A stretch of DNA of 64,000 bases from NCBI GenBank assembly GCA_028712795.1, contig JAQTPT010000008.1, forward strand, positions 1-64,000, written 5' to 3'. The position numbers were made by a program, and so were the translations under genes. This document shows positions 19,680 through 29,169 of the stretch, piece by piece; the stretch's first letter is position 1; every line of letters starts with the position of its first letter. The notes beneath the pieces are model-generated. The model worked only from the letters and a program-made list of their open reading frames with translations, had not been told where the DNA came from and did no database searches. This stretch comes from Methylococcales bacterium (GTDB lineage: Bacteria > Pseudomonadota > Gammaproteobacteria > Methylococcales > Methylomonadaceae).

Positions 19680-22460
19680 TTAAGCGTTATTGATTAGTTT
19701 TAACCCTGGAGGCAAGGCTTCGCCAAAAATCTGCTTCTCTTCTTTTTCATCCAATTCCTTAACTTGCTCGACCAACTCAATCCAGGATGAAGGCGCTTTA
19801 CTGAGTTTAAGTTTTGCTATGATTTGCAGGCGTACCGATTCATCAATGTCCCGCGCACGATCTCCGCTCATACGGGCAATCAACGTAGCGGCAAATCCGG
19901 CATGAGGCGTTTTCTTCCAGTCTTCTGATAGAATTTGGGCCAGCCAGCCACAGACAATTTCAGCAGGAATTACATTATGGCTGCTGCCATGAAAGGGCAT
20001 GCGCGCACCGATACGACCGACAGCCCACCAGGATTGTGTGGGTTCACTGGATTTTTGCAAACGTTTCAACAGCCACTCGCCGAGTTGTATTTTTTTCTCG
20101 ACAGGCAGCCGCTCCAATACAGCGGCAAGTCGCACCATATCATCATAACCGCGATTTTTGATTTGTTTGACTAGGCCGGGCTGTCTTGCTGCTGCGGGAT
20201 TTATATACTTGGCAATGTCCGCAAAAATCTGTTCCTGCGCGGATACCGTCAAACCACCGGCAACACGCCGCCAGAGCGTCCACCATTCCGTCCAGTTTTG
20301 GGTTTCATTCACAAACTGTATGCCTTGGGGGTAGAGCTTCCAAAGCTGTTCTACGCGCCATTCATCCAGTGGATAACCAAAACCGGGGCGCAAACAAAAT
20401 CCGGCCAGACTTAGCCAAACCCTTTCGTGATTCTCCGAGCGACGATGATATTTAGAGCCCTCCAGTAATGTAGTAAACATGGCCCTTAGTAACGGCGTTT
20501 CCCATTCAGTACGCGCACACCCCAACTGCTTTTCCAAATCAGCGCGTAGATTTTTTACAGCTTTAGGATCTATATGTCTGGATTTGGAGCCAAAAATGCT
20601 TTGTATCTTTTCTACAGCGCCATTAAATTGGGGCGGCAAAGCAACATTCATTTGCAAACCCGCCATACCTTTCTTTCTGATTTGGAATTCAACATCCCAG
20701 CGTTGATCGTTGTTTTCAATGGAAACGCACTGGATTTTAAGTGTACCCACTTCCGTTTGAGTGACAGCCAACTGAACGATTACTTCAGTATTCGGCCTAT
20801 CCTTATCGCCTTCAAATGCCACCGCCAGCGGCGGCAATAAATGGAAGAGTTCTGTTATTTCCGCTACATCACCGGGCTTGAATTCCGTATCACCTGTCGT
20901 TGAAGCCAGGTGAAAACGTACCGGCATACCCAATCGCAAGGCAAATTGCCGGTCTTTTAAGAGAATCTCATCACCTTCTTCACTGCCTCTGGGCAAAATA
21001 CAGATACCTTGTTGCTCCGTTGAATGATCCGTATCGACCAACAAAAAATAACTGCGTGCCGCGCCGCCGCCAATTTTCAGCTTTTTATCCCGTCTGGCGA
21101 TGGCATAACTGACTGCTCCAAATGCGACGGCCAGTTCAGGGTATTTATTTTCCAGCAAAACAGGCGGCTTGGCGCTCCATGAATTAAGCAAGCTCACCAG
21201 CCGTTGAGTGATCGGCTGGCTACGGAAAACGCCGCCATTAAGCAACAGCGCATCAGGTACTCTGCCCTCACCCTTTAACGCTTCAGCGGAAGCAGCGGCA
21301 TGCAGTTTTAAAAACGCAGCGATATGTTTGCTTATTGCTGGCTCTGCTGCATAGGGTAGGCCAAACTCCACCACTCCGCTGCGTTTTCTATCGGGCAACT
21401 CATCCAGTCCTGATAAGGGGAAAAAACCATCCAAGGCAAGGTTTCTGACTTCTTCCCGGGACAGCTCAACTGAACGAGAACTGCCGATCAGCCTGGAACC
21501 TCCGCCCAGCAAGGTAACAGTGGTCTGCTCGGGGGCATCCTCTGCCAGCAGGCGCTCTTTAGCAAGCCGGCATTGCTCAATCAGCTGAGACAAGTCGGCG
21601 GCAGACAGGCGTTTTTCACCATCAGTCAGGCGGTTTTCTGCCAAATGAGCCAGCGCAAGATCAATATTATCACCGCCCAACATTAAATGATCGCCAACAC
21701 CGATTCGAGTCAGTTTGGGTTCTTGTGTACCCGGCTCCACTTTGATCAGTGTCAAATCGGTGGTGCCGCCGCCCACGTCGCAAACCAGCAATAAATGTAC
21801 GTTAGCAAGTGCCTGTTTAATATTTTCCGCATTTCGTCTTAACCAGTCGTAACAGACGGCCTGAGGTTCTTCGAGCAATCGGACATGAGCAAGCCCCGCA
21901 ATACGGGCCGCTTCGAGAGTCAATGAGCGTGCGGCCTCATCAAAGGAAGCCGGGACGGTAATGACAATATCCTGTTGTTCCAACGGCGCATCCGGAAACT
22001 TATGGCCCCATACCGTGCGGATATGAGCCAGATAACTGGCGCTGGCCTCAATAGGCGAAACCTTGCTAATCTCATCGTTACTGCCCCAAGGCAGAATTTC
22101 GGCAGCGTGATCCACCGAAGGATGCGATAGCCAGCTTTTGGCACTGGTGACAAACCGGCCTTTGCTCTTGGCGCCTAACAATCGCGCCGCTTCGCCAATT
22201 ACGGCTGCTTCACTAGCCGACCGGGATTCCATGGCATAGCTTGGGAATGCAACATCAGCCGCTGATAACTCACCCGGCGCGGGATGATAACGTACAGATG
22301 GCAACAATGGCCTTGCCGCCACTTGCCCTGGCGCAATCAACTGTTCAATTTGTAATAATTGTAATTCTTGAGGCGTTTTTTTAGATTCTGCGTAAGCGAC
22401 AACCGTATGGGTCGTACCCAAATCGATACCGACTAAATAAGGTGGTGATTGTTTTTTCAC
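19680..22460 (-). CDS. Long Hsp70-family (DnaK-like) protein, 926 aa
   Basis: The N-terminal half is an Hsp70 nucleotide-binding domain: phosphate 1 GIDLGTTHTVVAYAE at residues 12-26, phosphate 2 VCDVGGGTTDLTL and the adenosine motif LLLNGGVFRS. The rest, about residues 520-926, does not look like the DnaK substrate-binding domain. It ends in a helical region of the kind I know as DUF3731 in long Hsp70 homologues, whose clients are unknown. The start is GTG at 22458-22460 (no ATG fits), with a weak ribosome site. No J-protein or GrpE gene is adjacent, so it is a stand-alone paralogue flanked by IS debris. Confidence 0.8.
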   Translation of the reverse strand: MKKQSPPYLVGIDLGTTHTVVAYAESKKTPQELQLLQIEQLIAPGQVAARPLLPSVRYHPAPGELSAADVAFPSYAMESRSASEAAVIGEAARLLGAKSKGRFVTSAKSWLSHPSVDHAAEILPWGSNDEISKVSPIEASASYLAHIRTVWGHKFPDAPLEQQDIVITVPASFDEAARSLTLEAARIAGLAHVRLLEEPQAVCYDWLRRNAENIKQALANVHLLLVCDVGGGTTDLTLIKVEPGTQEPKLTRIGVGDHLMLGGDNIDLALAHLAENRLTDGEKRLSAADLSQLIEQCRLAKERLLAEDAPEQTTVTLLGGGSRLIGSSRSVELSREEVRNLALDGFFPLSGLDELPDRKRSGVVEFGLPYAAEPAISKHIAAFLKLHAAASAEALKGEGRVPDALLLNGGVFRSQPITQRLVSLLNSWSAKPPVLLENKYPELAVAFGAVSYAIARRDKKLKIGGGAARSYFLLVDTDHSTEQQGICILPRGSEEGDEILLKDRQFALRLGMPVRFHLASTTGDTEFKPGDVAEITELFHLLPPLAVAFEGDKDRPNTEVIVQLAVTQTEVGTLKIQCVSIENNDQRWDVEFQIRKKGMAGLQMNVALPPQFNGAVEKIQSIFGSKSRHIDPKAVKNLRADLEKQLGCARTEWETPLLRAMFTTLLEGSKYHRRSENHERVWLSLAGFCLRPGFGYPLDEWRVEQLWKLYPQGIQFVNETQNWTEWWTLWRRVAGGLTVSAQEQIFADIAKYINPAAARQPGLVKQIKNRGYDDMVRLAAVLERLPVEKKIQLGEWLLKRLQKSSEPTQSWWAVGRIGARMPFHGSSHNVIPAEIVCGWLAQILSEDWKKTPHAGFAATLIARMSGDRARDIDESVRLQIIAKLKLSKAPSSWIELVEQVKELDEKEEKQIFGEALPPGLKLINNA

Positions 22461-22700
22461 AGTGAGCGTAATATTTAATGATTGACTTCACGATTAAAGC
22501 AACGTGGTGAAAAGGGAAATCCCTTCAAAAGTCTGTTCAGCATTCCTTTGCCGTAGACTTCGACTAGTGTAAAGTTTTTTCGAAAACAAGGTTTAAGTTT
22601 ATTTATAATGGCCCAGTTAACTTAGTGACTTATAGCCTCAAATCGGCCTACTTAAGTAACCGTTCAAAAGTTATTTAACATTTTTAGGGACGTTTTACTT

Positions 22701-22871
22701 TCAAGCAATATTTACGGTGTAATATTTTCCGATATTTGCCAAGATTTCGAATAGAGATTCTTTCAAATTTTGAAACGATTCATAGGCTGAGAAAGGCATC
22801 CATTCATATTTAATTTTTCGTCTGAGGATTTCAATAACATTAAGCTCAGGCGAATAAGGGGCAATGTTTAC
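22701..22871 (-). pseudogene. IS630-family transposase C-terminal fragment
   Basis: The minus strand reads IAPYSPELNVIEILRRKIKY, the IS630/Tc1 catalytic-glutamate block (normally PYSPELNPIE-x-x-W). It continues through an amphipathic tail to a stop at 22701-22703. The fragment begins abruptly at about 22871, where sequence of a different element starts. The rest of the gap 22461-22700 shows no gene. Confidence 0.75.
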
Positions 22872-23009
22872 TATGGTAAAACCTTAGTTGTTGCCACCGC
22901 ATTATTTTCTTGAAACTCGAAACTGTTATGAATTGAAGTAATGTCCATGACCAGTGTAGTCTGTCGTTGTAGTGTTGGGATAAGATGATCAATACTACAG
23001 CAATTCTCA

Positions 23010-23793
23010 TTATGACCAAAACCTATCCGATTCCAGGCTTGGGAGGCGAACGATTTGGCTTTCCGGCGTATAAAACCAACCGTCCAGCATGAAATTAAGC
23101 AGGTGCTCCCAACTATCAAAGCACAAGTAGGTCGTAAGCGCTTTCATATCATCGAACAAACGTTTGTGCGAAGGAAGTATTCGACGAAGCAGGTATCTTG
23201 TCGTCCATTAAATCCAGCAGCGTATGCAACAAGCAGGCGAGCATGACGAGCGTCGCCAGCAAAGAAGACGAGAACTGTTGGCCATGACCGAAGTTATGCT
23301 CGAAGTGATAGCCCTTGGTCTTGAGTGTATTATTGTTTTCATTTTCTATCTTCCACCTGGCGCGTCCAGAAGCAATGATCTCAGTGACGCTGGCATCGTC
23401 AACTGTCAAGGACATGGCGAACGCATTTCGGTATGGTACCTTACCGTCTGCCGCGCGGCTGATGGTGATCTCGCACCAATTCACGGCCTTCACGGCCAAG
23501 GCCTCATCGGCACAGCGCAAGGGCACTGCGCTGACATAACGATAGTTGTCTGTTTCGTGTTGCTTGCCGGTCCAGCGTGTGCGCACCCTTGCGTCTCCTG
23601 CATCGTCCGCTGAAAATCCAAAAAAGAGGGGCTTTGCAGAAAAAAATACTGAAAACGCACTCAGTCCTGCATCAGTCATCGTATAGTTGGTACTTTTTCC
23701 GGTTCGTCGATCGCGGAAAGCTTCAAAAGTTGTACGCAATTGCTTGACTACATCACTAAAGGTCAAGGCATTTTTTCCAAAGGGGGCGCTCAT
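23010..23793 (-). pseudogene. ISNCY/IS4-like transposase with internal deletion and a frameshift
   Basis: The N-terminus (FRDRRTGKSTNYTMTDAGLSAFSVFF) and C-terminus (ARWKIENENNNTLKTKGYHFEHN, then CLLHTLLDL) are typical of this transposase type. Between them most of the catalytic core is missing, because SVFF joins straight to a late segment around residue 55. After about 23165 the frame shifts and continues RLFDDMKALTTYLCFDSWEH, which is family-like, to a stop at 23010-23012. Two independent lesions make it non-functional. Confidence 0.75.
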
Positions 23794-23927
23794 ATTCTGG
23801 TCTCATGGGGAAATCGATCTATCATTTTAGGCGATAGCTGTCATAATGAGAATTGCTGGCCAACTACGGTGTAAATGTATATCGGAATTCTTCAGCAGGT
23901 GTTTGATAGGGCAAATTCAACTCATAA

Positions 23928-24296
23928 ATGCAACAATCAGAAAATTACCGGTTCAGGATTAAAAGGGTATACGAACTGCCGGACAAGCATGACGGCCGGC
24001 GTATCCTCGTGGACAGGCTCTGGCCGCGCGGTTTGACAAAGGAAAAAGCAAGCATTGATCTGTGGCTCAAAGATATCGCTCCCAGCACGGAGCTCCGGAA
24101 GTGGTTTGGCCACAATCCGGACAGGTGGGAAGAATTCAAGGAACGATACCTCGCTGAACTCAAGGGTAATAGCGGGCAAATCCGGATCTTAAAGCAAGAG
24201 TTGGACAAAGGTATCGTGACGCTCGTCTATGGCGCAAAGGACGAGAAACATAACCAGGCAGTTGTGATCCTGGAAAACAGCGAATTATTCCGCTAG
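23928..24296 (+). CDS. DUF488 family protein (YeaO-like)
   Basis: This 122-aa cytosolic protein has the DUF488 signature: an N-terminal [26 protein letters not shown], then [25 protein letters not shown] and a C-terminal [18 protein letters not shown]. The family includes E. coli YeaO and is widespread, with no established biochemical role. Start at ATG 23928 with no strong ribosome site. It sits between a transposase remnant and a MITE-like repeat and has no operon partner. Confidence 0.85.
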   Translation: MQQSENYRFRIKRVYELPDKHDGRRILVDRLWPRGLTKEKASIDLWLKDIAPSTELRKWFGHNPDRWEEFKERYLAELKGNSGQIRILKQELDKGIVTLVYGAKDEKHNQAVVILENSELFR

Positions 24297-24430
24297 TTGG
24301 AGAGAAAGTGTAATGTACAAGAAAAGACGGGAGATGGAAGCAGCTAATTCGAGAGGGGGTCGGCGACCATCGGGATTAAAACTGCTTGCATGATTGGATA
24401 GGGACAGCTTTTTGAAAAAAAGACCGGCTT

Positions 24431-24531
24431 AGGAACGTGCATGATTTAACTTGAGCAAGTTTACCATTGAAAAGCACGTCATTAAAGGAACCAGCGTTTC
24501 AAGTTGCTCAACTTATTTCATGCACGTTCCT
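24431..24531. repeat. MITE-like element, copy 2 (inverted relative to copy 1)
   Basis: AGGAACGTGCATGATTTAA at 24431-24449 and its inverse at 24513-24531 differ at two positions and bound a 101-bp element. Read on the minus strand, its right arm and inner flank match the left side of the copy at 123-224, apart from an A/T change. It is the only clear structure between the DUF488 gene and the promoter region of coxB (gap 24297-25057). Confidence 0.75.
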
Positions 24532-24840
24532 TATAACCGGTTTATGGCTTTAGCAGGATAATTCTGTTCGCAAATTGGTGCGGCTTAATGACTTTGAACA
24601 TTTGCGACAGAACTACCCCATTGGTACACCCTCAGCAAGAATATTTTATTGATTCTCGCCGATAGCTACCAGAGCTGTGGAGCAGAGGTATTGCCTAGCT
24701 TCTGAGACGAGCCTTTCACGGGCCAATCCATAGATGGAGGCGGACAGGCTACATTTTTAAAATGCAAAAGTATTCTGAGCTTTTGTCGCATTTGATGGAG
24801 TTAGGATATGGCTGCTTCCTTAGTTTATTCAGCGTGCGAG

Positions 24841-24861
24841 TATAATTGTGGTATTCCACAA
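24841..24861 (+). promoter_or_regulatory. Possible -10 box overlapped by a palindromic operator upstream of coxB
   Basis: TATAAT at 24841-24846 is followed at once by the perfect dyad TTGTGG-TATT-CCACAA (24846-24861), about 200 bases before the coxB start. A regulator dimer bound there would cover the start point. No good -35 box lies at 16-18 bases, which would fit an activated promoter. The binding protein is unknown. Confidence 0.35.
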
Positions 24862-25057
24862 CTTATGATTTAATAACAAAAGCAGTGAACAAAATATTTC
24901 GTATCAAACTTAAAATTATGCTTGCTGGCCGCAATAATACGCGTCAACATTCAGAGAACGAAATAAAAATAGCCCGTTTCCAGGGAACCCGTATTGCGAA
25001 AATGGCAAAAAAACAATCCACCTGACAACCGTTTGGAGAGAAGGTCGCGCCTGACTT

Positions 25058-26110
25058 ATGAACGCTTCAGAACCCAGATTACGCCATAGTATTGCATTCA
25101 ATTACGCAATTTTTTTGTGTGTCCTCACTACCGCGCCCACTGCATTGGCAGAAACTGAAAACGAAATCGCTCCGCTTAACTATTTTTTACACAGTTACGG
25201 CCCGGCCTCAACGCCCACAATGTACTTGGGATGGGCGTTTGTCGGGCTTATGGTTGCAATCTTCGTCATCATCGCACTGCTTCTGGCTTGGGCCATTCTC
25301 CGTAAACGCCCCGCTGAAGATTTCCGTTCAATTGGCCGCGATGATAAGGGGATGCCATGGATCTATATTGGAACCGGCGTATCCACCTGCATTTTGTTTG
25401 CGCTGGCTATTTATTCGCTGGTTACGCTCAATGTGATCGCAAAACCCACGCATGCGCCGGCGTTAACGCTGACTGTCACCGGGTACGATTGGTGGTGGAA
25501 GGTCGAGTATGAAGATGATGATCCCGCTCGCCGCTTTGTCACTGCAAACGAAATACATATCCCCGCCGGATTGCCCGTCCTCGTCAAACTGAAAAGCGCA
25601 GATGTAATTCACGCCTTTTGGGTCCCGATGCTTGCCGGCAAAACACAAATGATTCCAGGCCTGACCAATCAGCAATGGATCGAAGCCGATACGGAGGGCG
25701 TCTATCGTGGGCAATGCACACAGTATTGCGGGGTCCAGCATGCGCACATGGGATTGGAAGTTGTTGCGCAAAGTGATGCTGAATTCAGGAAATGGCAAGA
25801 TGCCCAACGCAAGTCGGCCGCAACGGCTTCCTCAACCGGCATTGATGCGGGGAAGAAGCTTTTTCTGGATCGCTGCGCAGGTTGTCATACAATCCGGGGA
25901 ACCGAGGCCGTAGGCGCCCACGCACCCGATTTGACGCATTTGAAATCACGCCGCCTGATTGCAGCCGGATTATTAACCAACACGCCAGATCATTTGGTGA
26001 AATGGATAACCCATGCCCAGGACCTCAAACCGGGTACGCGTATGCCCAGCATGGTGTTAACGGCGACAGAGGTTGCCTCGCTGTCAGCATTTTTATCGAC
26101 ACTTAACTAG
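25058..26110 (+). CDS. coxB: Cytochrome c oxidase subunit II with fused cytochrome c domain
   Basis: Subunit II receives electrons at the CuA centre. The 350-aa precursor has a signal sequence (cleavage near ALA-ETE) and two membrane helices (about residues 58-82 and 103-125). A periplasmic cupredoxin domain follows the aromatic stretch GYDWWWKVEY. CuA ligands are visible: the histidine in ADVIHAFW, then C220, C224, H228 and M231 in GQCTQYCGVQHAHM. A C-terminal class I cytochrome c has C273-A-G-C276-H277 and a distal methionine in GTRMPSM, so this is a caa3-type subunit. The usual CuA-loop glutamate is Q222, a position that uses its backbone carbonyl. It leads the coxBAC unit and coxA begins 11 bases later. 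Confidence 0.93.
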   Translation: MNASEPRLRHSIAFNYAIFLCVLTTAPTALAETENEIAPLNYFLHSYGPASTPTMYLGWAFVGLMVAIFVIIALLLAWAILRKRPAEDFRSIGRDDKGMPWIYIGTGVSTCILFALAIYSLVTLNVIAKPTHAPALTLTVTGYDWWWKVEYEDDDPARRFVTANEIHIPAGLPVLVKLKSADVIHAFWVPMLAGKTQMIPGLTNQQWIEADTEGVYRGQCTQYCGVQHAHMGLEVVAQSDAEFRKWQDAQRKSAATASSTGIDAGKKLFLDRCAGCHTIRGTEAVGAHAPDLTHLKSRRLIAAGLLTNTPDHLVKWITHAQDLKPGTRMPSMVLTATEVASLSAFLSTLN

Positions 26111-26121
26111 GAACGCTGCTT

Positions 26122-28116
26122 ATGACCGATGCCGCTGAAAGTTCGCCTAACCTCAATCTCACTCGCGTTCCCGAGGTGGGCTGCGCCCCAATCGGTTCGG
26201 CAGCCGAGATGCATCTTGCCCATCTATGGGAATCGGCTCCCGGATGGCGCGGCTGGTTGTCAACGGTTGACCATAAAGAAATAGGACTGCGTTACCTGGT
26301 CACAGCGTTTATATTTTTGCTGATGGGCGGAATCGAAGCGCTGATCATGCGTTTGCAACTCGCGCGCCCGGATCAAACCCTGCTGACGCCGGAACAGTAC
26401 AGCCAGCTCTTCACGATGCACGGTGTGACAATGATTTTTCTGTACTCATTGCCGATACTGTCGGGGTTTTCCAATTATTTATGGCCGCTGATGCTGGGTT
26501 CGCGGGACATGGCGTTCCCGCGTCTCAATGCCCTCTCTTATTGGGTTTTTCTGTTTGCCGGTATTTTTCTATACGCCAGCTTTCCTCTGGGCGAAGCGCC
26601 AAACGCCGGCTGGTTTAACTACGTGCCGTTTGCAGGACTGGAGTACAACACCGGTCCCAACATTGATGTCTACGCGCTGGGCATGGTGTTATTGGGGATT
26701 TCCACAACCGTCGGAGCCATCAATTTCGTTGTCACTTTATTTCGAATGCGTGCACCGGGCATGTCGATCGACCGGGTGCCCATCCTAGTTTGGGGAACGC
26801 TAACGGCATCGGTCGCCAATATTTTTGCTATTCCCTCAGTCAGCCTCGCTTTTTTTCTTCTGTGGCTGGACCGTCAAACCGGTACGCATTTCTTCGATGT
26901 GGTCAACGGAGGAAAACCCCTGCTATGGCAACATTTGTTCTGGATGTTTGGACATCCCTGGGTTTATGCGGTCGTGCTGCCCGCCATGGGCATCGTTTCA
27001 GACGCGCTGCCTACTTTTTGCCGCCGCCCACTGGTGGGCTACTCGGCAGTCGCGCTGTCAACGATGGCGACCATGCTGCTCGGCTTCGGGGTATGGATAC
27101 ATCACATGTTCGCTGCGGGCTTGCCGACGCTTGCGCTATCGTTTTTCGGCGCCGCCAGCATGGTGATTTCCATCCCGAGCGCCGTCGCTGTCTTCGCATG
27201 GATAGCCACCATCTGGCTGGGACGCCCGGTCTTCAATACGCCGTTTCTGTTTTTCGCCGGCTTTGTCATTCTTTTTGTCATCGGCGGACTTTCAGGTGTG
27301 ATGACGGCCGCCGTGCCTCTGGATTTTCAGCTAAACGAAACCTACTTCATCGTCGCGCACCTGCACTACGTTTTGCTTGGCATCAATGTGTTCCCTGTCG
27401 TTGGCGGAATCTATTACTGGTTTCCCAAATTCTTTGGCCGCATGATGAATGAAACGCTCGGAAAATGGAGTTTCTGGGTCATGTTCATCGGATTTAATGC
27501 GGGCTTCTTTCCGATGCACCTGGCTGGCCTGTTGGGTATGCCGCGCCGGATTTACACCTACGCGCCCAACATGGGCTGGAGTACGGTCAACATGGTCACG
27601 TCGGTTGGCTCATTTGTTTTTGCCGCCGGTATTTTGCTATTTCTTGTCAACGTTGTTATCAGTCTGAAGCGGGGCGCCCTGGCGGCTCCGAATCCCTGGG
27701 ATGCGCCGACGCTTGAGTGGGCAATGCCATCGCCGCCGCCGGCTTACAACTTTGCGGTTATTCCGTTTGTCGCCAGCCGCCATCCGTTATGGGAGGACCG
27801 GCTTGATGAAGGCGCTGGCCGCTCCAGCCTTGACCAAGGTTATTTGCTCATGGAAGGGCGGGAAACAATAGGGACGACGCCGCTCGATGCCATACCGGAC
27901 ATCATTCTCAAAATGCCGGAAGATTCCTATACCCCCTTCTTTCTCGGCTTGTTCAGTGCACTGGCCTTCACCGGTTTGCTGCTGCACTGGGGGGGATTTA
28001 CGGTTCTAATGGCGTTGGCTTGCAGCCTGTCGCTGATCGCATGGATGTGGCCAAGGAAAGCCCTGGTCCAGCGTGTGCCGGACATTAAACAAAATACGGG
28101 AGCAGTTCATGGCTGA
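26122..28116 (+). CDS. coxA: Cytochrome c oxidase subunit I
   Basis: This is the heme-copper catalytic subunit, 664 aa, with about 12-14 membrane helices and a C-terminal extension carrying two more. Heme a ligands would be H100 (TMHGVTM) and H415. The heme a3 ligand would be H413 (AHLHY), and CuB ligands H278, H327 and H328 (GHPWVY, IHHMF). Y282, the cross-linked tyrosine, is conserved. The D-channel glutamate of GHPEVY is tryptophan here (W280). The last eight bases overlap coxC. It belongs to the proteobacterial oxidase group with the GHPWVY motif. Confidence 0.94.
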   Translation: MTDAAESSPNLNLTRVPEVGCAPIGSAAEMHLAHLWESAPGWRGWLSTVDHKEIGLRYLVTAFIFLLMGGIEALIMRLQLARPDQTLLTPEQYSQLFTMHGVTMIFLYSLPILSGFSNYLWPLMLGSRDMAFPRLNALSYWVFLFAGIFLYASFPLGEAPNAGWFNYVPFAGLEYNTGPNIDVYALGMVLLGISTTVGAINFVVTLFRMRAPGMSIDRVPILVWGTLTASVANIFAIPSVSLAFFLLWLDRQTGTHFFDVVNGGKPLLWQHLFWMFGHPWVYAVVLPAMGIVSDALPTFCRRPLVGYSAVALSTMATMLLGFGVWIHHMFAAGLPTLALSFFGAASMVISIPSAVAVFAWIATIWLGRPVFNTPFLFFAGFVILFVIGGLSGVMTAAVPLDFQLNETYFIVAHLHYVLLGINVFPVVGGIYYWFPKFFGRMMNETLGKWSFWVMFIGFNAGFFPMHLAGLLGMPRRIYTYAPNMGWSTVNMVTSVGSFVFAAGILLFLVNVVISLKRGALAAPNPWDAPTLEWAMPSPPPAYNFAVIPFVASRHPLWEDRLDEGAGRSSLDQGYLLMEGRETIGTTPLDAIPDIILKMPEDSYTPFFLGLFSALAFTGLLLHWGGFTVLMALACSLSLIAWMWPRKALVQRVPDIKQNTGAVHG

Positions 28117-28708
28117 GGCGATGCAGCAGGACAAACCTTTGCCGGTAGGCAGCGAGGGCAAACGGTCCGGCGGCTGGTGGGGTGTACTGGCGCTGATTGT
28201 CACCGAAGGCTCCCTGTTCGGCTATTTATTGTTTACCTACTTCTACCTGGCATCTCAAACGGAGCAGCACTGGCCGCCTGAAGGCCTGCCCGCCTTGGCC
28301 GTGCCGGGCATGAATACCTTGATATTACTCTCCAGCAGCGTATTCGTTTGGGCCTGCGAGCGCTGCATTAAGTACAGGCAGCTGCGTTGGAGCCTTGCGT
28401 CGATGGCGTTGGCATTCATTCTTGGCGTTTGCTTCGTCGTTATCCAGCTTAATGAATGGAGCAAAAAAACCTACGATATGACTTCAGATCTGTATGGCTC
28501 GCTGTACTTCACGATAACCGGCTTTCATTTGCTTCATGTCGTCGTGGGGCTGATCATCCTGCTGATGCTTTTGCTTTGGATTGCACTCGGTTATTTTGAT
28601 GACAGACGCTACGCCGCCGTGACTATTGGCGGACTTTACTGGCATTTTGTCGATGTGGTCTGGCTGTTTGTATTTACAACCTTGTATCTGTCGCCATACC
28701 TTTACTAG
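28109..28708 (+). CDS. coxC: Cytochrome c oxidase subunit III
   Basis: This 199-aa protein has five predicted membrane helices and the CoxC/CyoC signatures: EGSLFGYLLFTYFYLAS, TGFHLLHVVVGL and GLYWHFVDVVWLFVFTTLYL. I choose the ATG at 28109, preceded by GGGAG at good spacing. It overlaps the coxA stop by eight bases, so translation is likely coupled. The length matches the short five-helix form without the first two helices of the mitochondrial subunit. Confidence 0.92.
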   Translation: MAEAMQQDKPLPVGSEGKRSGGWWGVLALIVTEGSLFGYLLFTYFYLASQTEQHWPPEGLPALAVPGMNTLILLSSSVFVWACERCIKYRQLRWSLASMALAFILGVCFVVIQLNEWSKKTYDMTSDLYGSLYFTITGFHLLHVVVGLIILLMLLLWIALGYFDDRRYAAVTIGGLYWHFVDVVWLFVFTTLYLSPYLY

Positions 28709-28716
28709 AGCAGACT

Positions 28717-29169
28717 ATGAACCGTTCCCATAACCGCTCACCCTCCGTTGAATCTCCTGATCCTCATCGCGGGCAGGTGCGCATGTTACGAATAGGGGTC
28801 GGTCTATTCGGCGCGCCGGTCGCTTGGCTGGCGCAATTTTCTTTGAGCGAGCCGCTTGCAGCCCATGCCTGCTATCCCCATCAGGCGCCTTTGTCAGCGC
28901 CGGTATGGGAAGGGTTGCCTGTAATGCTGGCGGCAATCAGCATTGCCTGCCTGGCGGCTGCTCTCCTGTCCGGGTATATTGCATGGACCTCATGGCGGCA
29001 GTCTGAAAATAAGCTACCAGGAGAGGAAGGGAGTATCACTGTGGCAGGCGAAAACAGAAACCGTTGGCTAATAAAATTAAGCGCCATGTCGAGCTTCATC
29101 TTTCTCGTTGCAATACTATTCAACATCTGTGCAATTTTTCTGGTGTCGCCATGCAGCTCATGGTTTTAA
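28717..29169 (+). CDS. Oxidase-cluster membrane protein of unknown function
   Basis: The 150-aa protein has a hydrophilic, proline-rich first 20 residues and three predicted membrane helices, near residues 25-45, 66-88 and 120-145. I recognise no domain. It starts eight bases after coxC, and its TAA overlaps the likely start of the cytochrome c gene (TAATG), so it is part of the oxidase operon. It may be an accessory or assembly subunit; this rests on position only. Confidence 0.7.
   Translation: MNRSHNRSPSVESPDPHRGQVRMLRIGVGLFGAPVAWLAQFSLSEPLAAHACYPHQAPLSAPVWEGLPVMLAAISIACLAAALLSGYIAWTSWRQSENKLPGEEGSITVAGENRNRWLIKLSAMSSFIFLVAILFNICAIFLVSPCSSWF

Noticed and set aside
26790..27452. 220-aa ORF in another frame of coxA
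   Set aside because: Fully inside coxA; arginine/histidine-rich composition is that of a frame shadow in G+C-richer DNA.
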